This document shows, one piece after another, positions 44,112-48,340 of a stretch of DNA of 48,340 bases. A program made the translations under genes and the position numbers. Each line of letters opens with the position of its first letter. Within the stretch, counting starts at the first letter, position 1. The notes below the pieces were generated by a model that made no database searches, had not been told where the DNA came from, and saw nothing but the letters and a program-made list of their open reading frames with translations. The stretch is from Amanita rubescens (Eukaryota; Basidiomycota; Agaricomycetes; Agaricales; Amanitaceae): contig WION01000399.1 in assembly GCA_015039365.1 (NCBI GenBank), forward strand, positions 1-48,340, read 5' to 3'.

Positions 44112-45220
44112 TAGGGAATGGCAGGGGTAACCCCAGGGTTTTCAGAGCCCAACCCTTACCCTTACCCCCCAAAACCCTCACCCTTGGCCAGGGGTGGAGG
44201 GTTTACCCCTCAAAACCCTAGGGGTACACAAGGGGTTGCCCAAGGGTACAAGGGTACAAAAATACCCCAGGGTTTGACCCAAAGGGTTATCAGTAGTGGT
44301 ACTACTTCATTATCATATGGCACTGTGATATGTGACATATGTATCATGATATATATATAAGGTGCTAAAAGTGACCAACCAGGCTCTACTGCCACTGGTG
44401 ACATGTTTCCCATTAGTACAATGTGCCCCAACCTTGGCAATGGGTGCCTTTTTTACAACACCTACATATGTGCTCTATAATTATTGAAGGCTCTATCTAT
44501 GTATATATGTATCATTCAGGAGGTTGGCAATATTAAATACCCAATGATTTGACTCAACACCATAAGTCATTAGCCAAGCTCTAACAAATTGCCATTACCT
44601 GTCAACCTCTGACTAATATTAGGCATTGAATGTTAGGGACTCACGGCTATTATTTTGAAGTTACATATTGCAAAAGCAACTAACTACTTTGTATTGTAAC
44701 AATGCTGTTGTCATACACACTTCCATTTATATTGATAGATATGTATGAGCATTCACTCATTGAATACTTCAATGACTAAGGTACATATCCTCCAAGTCAG
44801 TTTGAAGTCACATGGCTGTACAGACATACCCAATTATTCCATTCCCATTTGAAGAATGTCTAGGATTAGTGAGGGATTACATGCCATTGAACATTACATT
44901 ACATTAGTGTAGTAGGTGCTTTATTTCCCTTCATCTTCTTAATTTAACCATACTTACATGTATGCCCTTTGTTAGTGTTCTTTGTTTGTTCCTCATTGAA
45001 GATAAAACTATATTATTATCATTGAGCATAGCCAGTTTAATCTTATCTGGGTGCATATCATTCTTTTTGAAGTCTTTGGTGGCTGTGGTCCCAGGGGTAT
45101 GAAGGGTTAATCCTTATAGGGAGGGGTTGGGAGGGGTAGACAGGCTCCAACCCTTACCCCTACCCTCCACCAAACCCTCCATGAAGGGTGAGGGGTTGCC
45201 CATACCCCTGCCATTCTCTA
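44112..45220 (-). mobile_element. hAT MITE, copy 2
   Basis: Same element as 12239-13413, inverted, flanked by a perfect 8-bp duplication GTAACAAG (44104-44111 and 45221-45228). It is 1,109 bp, exactly 66 bp (three 22-bp units) shorter than copy 1. In all the stretches I compared side by side I saw no substitution, so both copies moved recently. Confidence 0.96.
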
Positions 45221-45241
45221 GTAACAAGTACCCTATTGGCC

Positions 45242-45278
45242 TAGGGAATGTCTGGGGGTATACCCCTGTCATTCCATA
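45242..45278. repeat. 37-bp remnant of two hAT termini joined head to head
   Basis: TAGGGAATG at the left and CATTCCATA at the right enclose GGGGGTATACCCC. It looks like the two ends of a related MITE fused after loss of the whole interior. It sits 14 bp beyond the target duplication of copy 2 and is followed by GTAACAAA, similar to that duplication. Confidence 0.6.
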
Positions 45279-45486
45279 GTAACAAATGATAAGATGACAT
45301 TTATGTCTCTAATATCAGTCAGTCTCCTCAAACTTAAGACTATATTCTAGCCTTATTGTTTTACCTACTATGTAAGTTTATCTGACCCCACATCTGGTTT
45401 GTCTTATCAACCACCTGCCACCCAGTGCTTGTACAAAGTCACACTACTCATGTCTGTCATTAGCAAACACCTAGTAGTACTAGCTT

Positions 45487-45890
45487 GATCACAAGATTTT
45501 TCCAGAATTTTTGGCAACCTTTCAATTCTCTCCCTCATATCTAAAAGAAGTATTTGCAAATATCTTGAGTTTGGCTCTGTTTTGGAACATAGTTCTTACA
45601 CCACATTAATCACATGATTTTTCAGGATTTTTCAAGATTTTTTGGCACTTCAAATTTTCAACATGAAGTGTTTAAAACAGTATTTTGCAAATATCTTGAG
45701 TTTGGCCTTGTTTTGGAACATAATTCTTGCGCCACCTTGATCACATGATTTTTCCGGATTTTTTAAGATTTTTTTGGCACCCTTTCAAATTTTCAACACA
45801 AAGCATTTAAAACAGTATTTTGCAAATATCTTGAGTTTGGTATTGTTTGGCATGTTCATTTCCACACAGGTCTGATCACATGATTTTTCT
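45487..45890 (+). repeat. Tandem repeat of about 133 bp, three units
   Basis: ATCTTGAGTTTGG recurs at about 45562, 45693 and 45828, spacing 131 and 135 bp. Each unit also has GATCACATGATTTTTC and a T-rich TTTTTGGCA stretch. No coding sequence. Confidence 0.75.
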
Positions 45891-46139
45891 GCATTTTTGA
45901 CAATTTTTTCGATTTTTTCCCACGGTTACATTATGGTAGTATTACAAATGAGACTACAAAGACTACATAAAAAGAGTCCTATTTGAGTCTGTCAGACAGC
46001 CTCCAATGAGTCTTATTTGAGTCCATCGGACGGCCTCCGATTAAGTCTGATACCAGTCTGACCGAAAATCCAGTTTTCAAAAATTTGTAATCTTAATGTA
46101 ATAAATTCCAATCGGACTCCAATCGGAAAGGGGGGGGAC
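45891..46139. other. Non-coding stretch with GTCCGATT/GAGTC words
   Basis: Short repeats (GACGGCCTCCGATTAAGTCTG, GTCAGACAGCCTCC and similar) resemble the module near 27290-27420. No gene seen. Confidence 0.4.
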
Positions 46140-46560
46140 CATAAAGACCTCAATGAAATCAGCACCAAACACTGTCATACAACCACATTTAGAAAGCCAC
46201 TGACCAAGGCTACACAATTGATTGACCCTGAGATTACATAATCATTTCCTTTTTAGGCAATTTGACCCTGAAAATAAATCAGTATGGATATCTCAATGAA
46301 ATTCCAAAAAATGGTAAACTTGCCTAATTTGGAAATTAGCTATCTTACCAAATAAGGCAAAAGTCTCAAACATGTACAAATGTATCCCCCACCTTCCAGA
46401 AATGGCAATCTGGGTGTGGGAAATTGGACTTGTGGAATCTAGCTATAGCTGTCTTACCAAATAAGCCAAATGTCTCAAACATGTACAAACACCTTCACCT
46501 CCTTCCAAAAATGGCAATGGGTCAGTGTATGGGAAAATGGACTTTGATGATGATAGTGGT
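46140..46560 (+). repeat. Dispersed repeat family, copy 3
   Basis: Shares long near-identical blocks with 24480-24860, including CATACAACCACATTTAGAAA, GCCACTGACCAAGGCTACA and CATGTACAAACACC. Confidence 0.75.
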
Positions 46561-46848
46561 GGTGATGGTGTTGGTATTGATTGGTGCAGATGATGTTTTT
46601 AAATGATTTTGTAGTTATTTAGATTCACTGTTATGTATCATTATTGCCATTATTACAGTGATGACAAGTGAGCAGGGAGTGAGCAGGACTCCACAGGGAC
46701 TCCTGTCCAGTCCTTGCAATTTTTACTTACTACTTTTTTGCTTTGAACACAATGAACTAACTGGATCTATTCAGCACCAAGGTACCCTAGAAACTTCAAA
46801 TTCATTTCCCCATGGATCCCACCTGAAACCCAGGGAGGCAAAATGAGT

Positions 46849-47192
46849 GGATAAATGTGTGGATGGGTACTGTGGATTGGTGATATTCCTCAAAAGCATG
46901 ATAAGCTACCTACAGACCCTCTTTTTGCAGTCAATGAGGAGTTCACAAGGAGTCCTTGTCGTTGGCTTGAAGGGCCCTCCTTCCAGAACCCCTTCCCCTG
47001 GAGAGGAACACCCATTCCCCGGATAAATGTGTGGATGGGTACTGTGGATTGGTGATATTCCTCAAAAGCATGATAAGCTACCTACAGACCCTCTTTTTGC
47101 AGTCAATGAGGAGTTCACAAGGAGTCCTTGTCGTTGGCTTGAAGGGCCCTCCTTCCAGAACCCCTTCCCCTGGAGAGGAACACCCATTCCCC
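46849..47192 (+). repeat. Perfect 172-bp tandem duplication
   Basis: Bases 46849-47020 are repeated exactly as 47021-47192. It duplicates the 5' coding part of the gene below. 172 is not a multiple of 3, so the duplication shifts the frame. Confidence 0.97.
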
Positions 47193-48340
47193 TTCCCAGA
47201 GCTCTTGCTGGACCAGTCCTGACATGGGGGACCTTATGAATTCCATGACTCCTGCAATCTTGGTCCCAACGACATGATACAGCTTGCTATGGAGCAAGAT
47301 GACAATTTGATTTTCTTGACAGGGAAGATTTCTGGTGATGAGGAATCCTATATAAATTAGACTTGGAAAAAGATGCTGTTCATCACAATCAGTGCAAGTC
47401 GAAAAGGTGATTGACATCAATAGTGTTATATGGGTCACTCGTCACCCCCAGTTCTGCAATTCCATTAGCATCTTCACCAAGCCTGTCATCAGAAGCAGGC
47501 CACCCATTTTCAAGCACAACCATGTCTTTGTCAAACTCCTACTGCCTCAATCTGAGGCTGACAGGTCGGTTCCTGGGGCCAGACAAGAATGGGTCGAACA
47601 AAGATCAAGCTTTGCAACATCCCCCATGTGTTCTTCAGAAAAATGGCTGGAGATTTGTTGCAATTTGTATCTGGCATTTCCAAGGATGTATCATAAGCAT
47701 CCTTATATCAACAGATTTGAATCTCTCATTCCACCGCAATGTCAGAACATCCTCTGGGAACAGGTGATAATTCCAGCCATGGAGCTTGCCACTCCAGACA
47801 TCAGCCAACCATATGTGGGGCTGGATCAATCTCACCTAGCAATGTAAAAGCTCCTCCAAGCAAATGGCTTCCTATCCATTCAGGCCACATGAACTGTCCA
47901 AACTCCTCTTATTTATGGAAAACTTGGTAAGCTTGTTTGGATCGGTATTACAAATGGCAGTTTGACTTAAGCTCCTTAGATCGCAGACTCAGACAGTAAA
48001 TTGGTTTGGTTTGGGTCCTTTTTTGTCCTTGAAGCCAAGGGCATCAAGGCCCTGACGAAAGAAATGGTTTCTAGTCATGATGGCAGCACTTCAGTTATGC
48101 TGAAATATGTTTTGGACAATCTGAGAAAAGAGTTGAATTCTCTGGACTGGAATTACATGGCTGACCGAAGTAGGGGAGAACTCTTTGTTGACCTTGGCAT
48201 CACATACCATCCCAAAGGCACTTCTCCACTTGTTGGCTTGTTTGTGGCAACTGGATCACCTAGAAGCCTCCTATGGTGCTGGAGGTTATAATCTGGGCAA
48301 CATGCACCACCATAATACGCTATCCCATTATGGCAGTTTG
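46855..48340 (+). pseudogene. Broken member of a multicopy basidiomycete family, runs off window
   Basis: Coding order: FTRSPCRWLEGPSFQNPFPW and GPVLTWG (second duplication copy), MIQLAMEQDDNLIFLTGK, then VIDINSVIWVTRHPQFCNS, FTKPVIRSRPPIFKHNHVFV, PRMYHKHPYINRFESLIPP, ISQPYVGLDQSH, a 53-nt intron (GTAAGC near 47928 to TTAG near 47980), FFVLEAKGIKALTKE, LVDLGITYHPKGTSPLVGL and finally LEASYGAGGYNLGNMHHHNT. From memory this is a large Agaricomycete family of unknown function. Lesions: the 172-bp duplication, a TAG near 47357, a one-base shift near 47398 and a 4-bp insertion (TTTG) near 48240. Confidence 0.7.

Overview
The window reads as transposon-rich nuclear DNA of a filamentous basidiomycete, probably an Agaricomycete. 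Evidence for this: short (about 50 nt) introns with GTRNGT donors, a Helitron Rep/helicase, a Tnp2-type transposase, chromodomain Ty3/Gypsy elements, and a substitution pattern dominated by CpG decay. I cannot name the species. No rRNA, convincing tRNA or CRISPR array is visible.

Layout. (1) 1-7491, minus strand: a Helitron running off the left edge. Its Rep frame is interrupted by a Tc1/mariner derivative (2022-3300, TA duplication) and a solo LTR (4101-4552, GGTGG duplication). Removing each insert with one duplication copy restores the frame. (2) 7500-11132: a weak plus-strand gene and several short non-autonomous elements and repeats. (3) 11133-20720: a minus-strand host-like gene (coiled coil plus a six-cysteine cluster) split by an 8.5 kb CACTA/Tnp2-type element at 11757-20257. 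That element carries a transposase gene, a convergent small minus-strand gene and a plus-strand acidic-repeat gene, and a hAT MITE sits in the first transposase intron. (4) 20821-24030: a plus-strand gene with an Ulp1-type cysteine protease domain, ending in a perfect 52-bp inverted repeat. (5) 24030-28870: non-coding DNA with dispersed repeats, a second hAT-like MITE and GC-rich foldbacks. (6) 28877-44046: Gypsy1, flanked by GTTAG duplications, with a younger Gypsy2 (34507-41241) inserted just before the Gypsy1 chromodomain. (7) 44112-45220: a second copy of the hAT MITE, inverted. (8) 45240-46640: tandem and dispersed repeats. (9) 46849-48340: a broken host-type multicopy gene with a 172-bp tandem duplication, running off the right edge.

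Two themes tie the region together. First, insertions are precise enough that the order of events can be read from target duplications and restored reading frames. Second, the coding lesions share one signature. Fourteen internal stops in the Helitron, the Tnp2 gene and both Gypsy elements are TGA at positions best explained as former CGA arginine codons, and nearly all differences between paired LTRs are CpG transitions. This points to cytosine methylation followed by deamination, not Neurospora-type RIP.

The most unusual points are three retroelement reading frames that start in ACC-NNN-G context with near-cognate codons (ATT, ATA, GTG) where ATG is expected, and accessory reading frames beside gag and pol. 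One of these is a large 3' frame in Gypsy1 with a zinc-knuckle-like motif.
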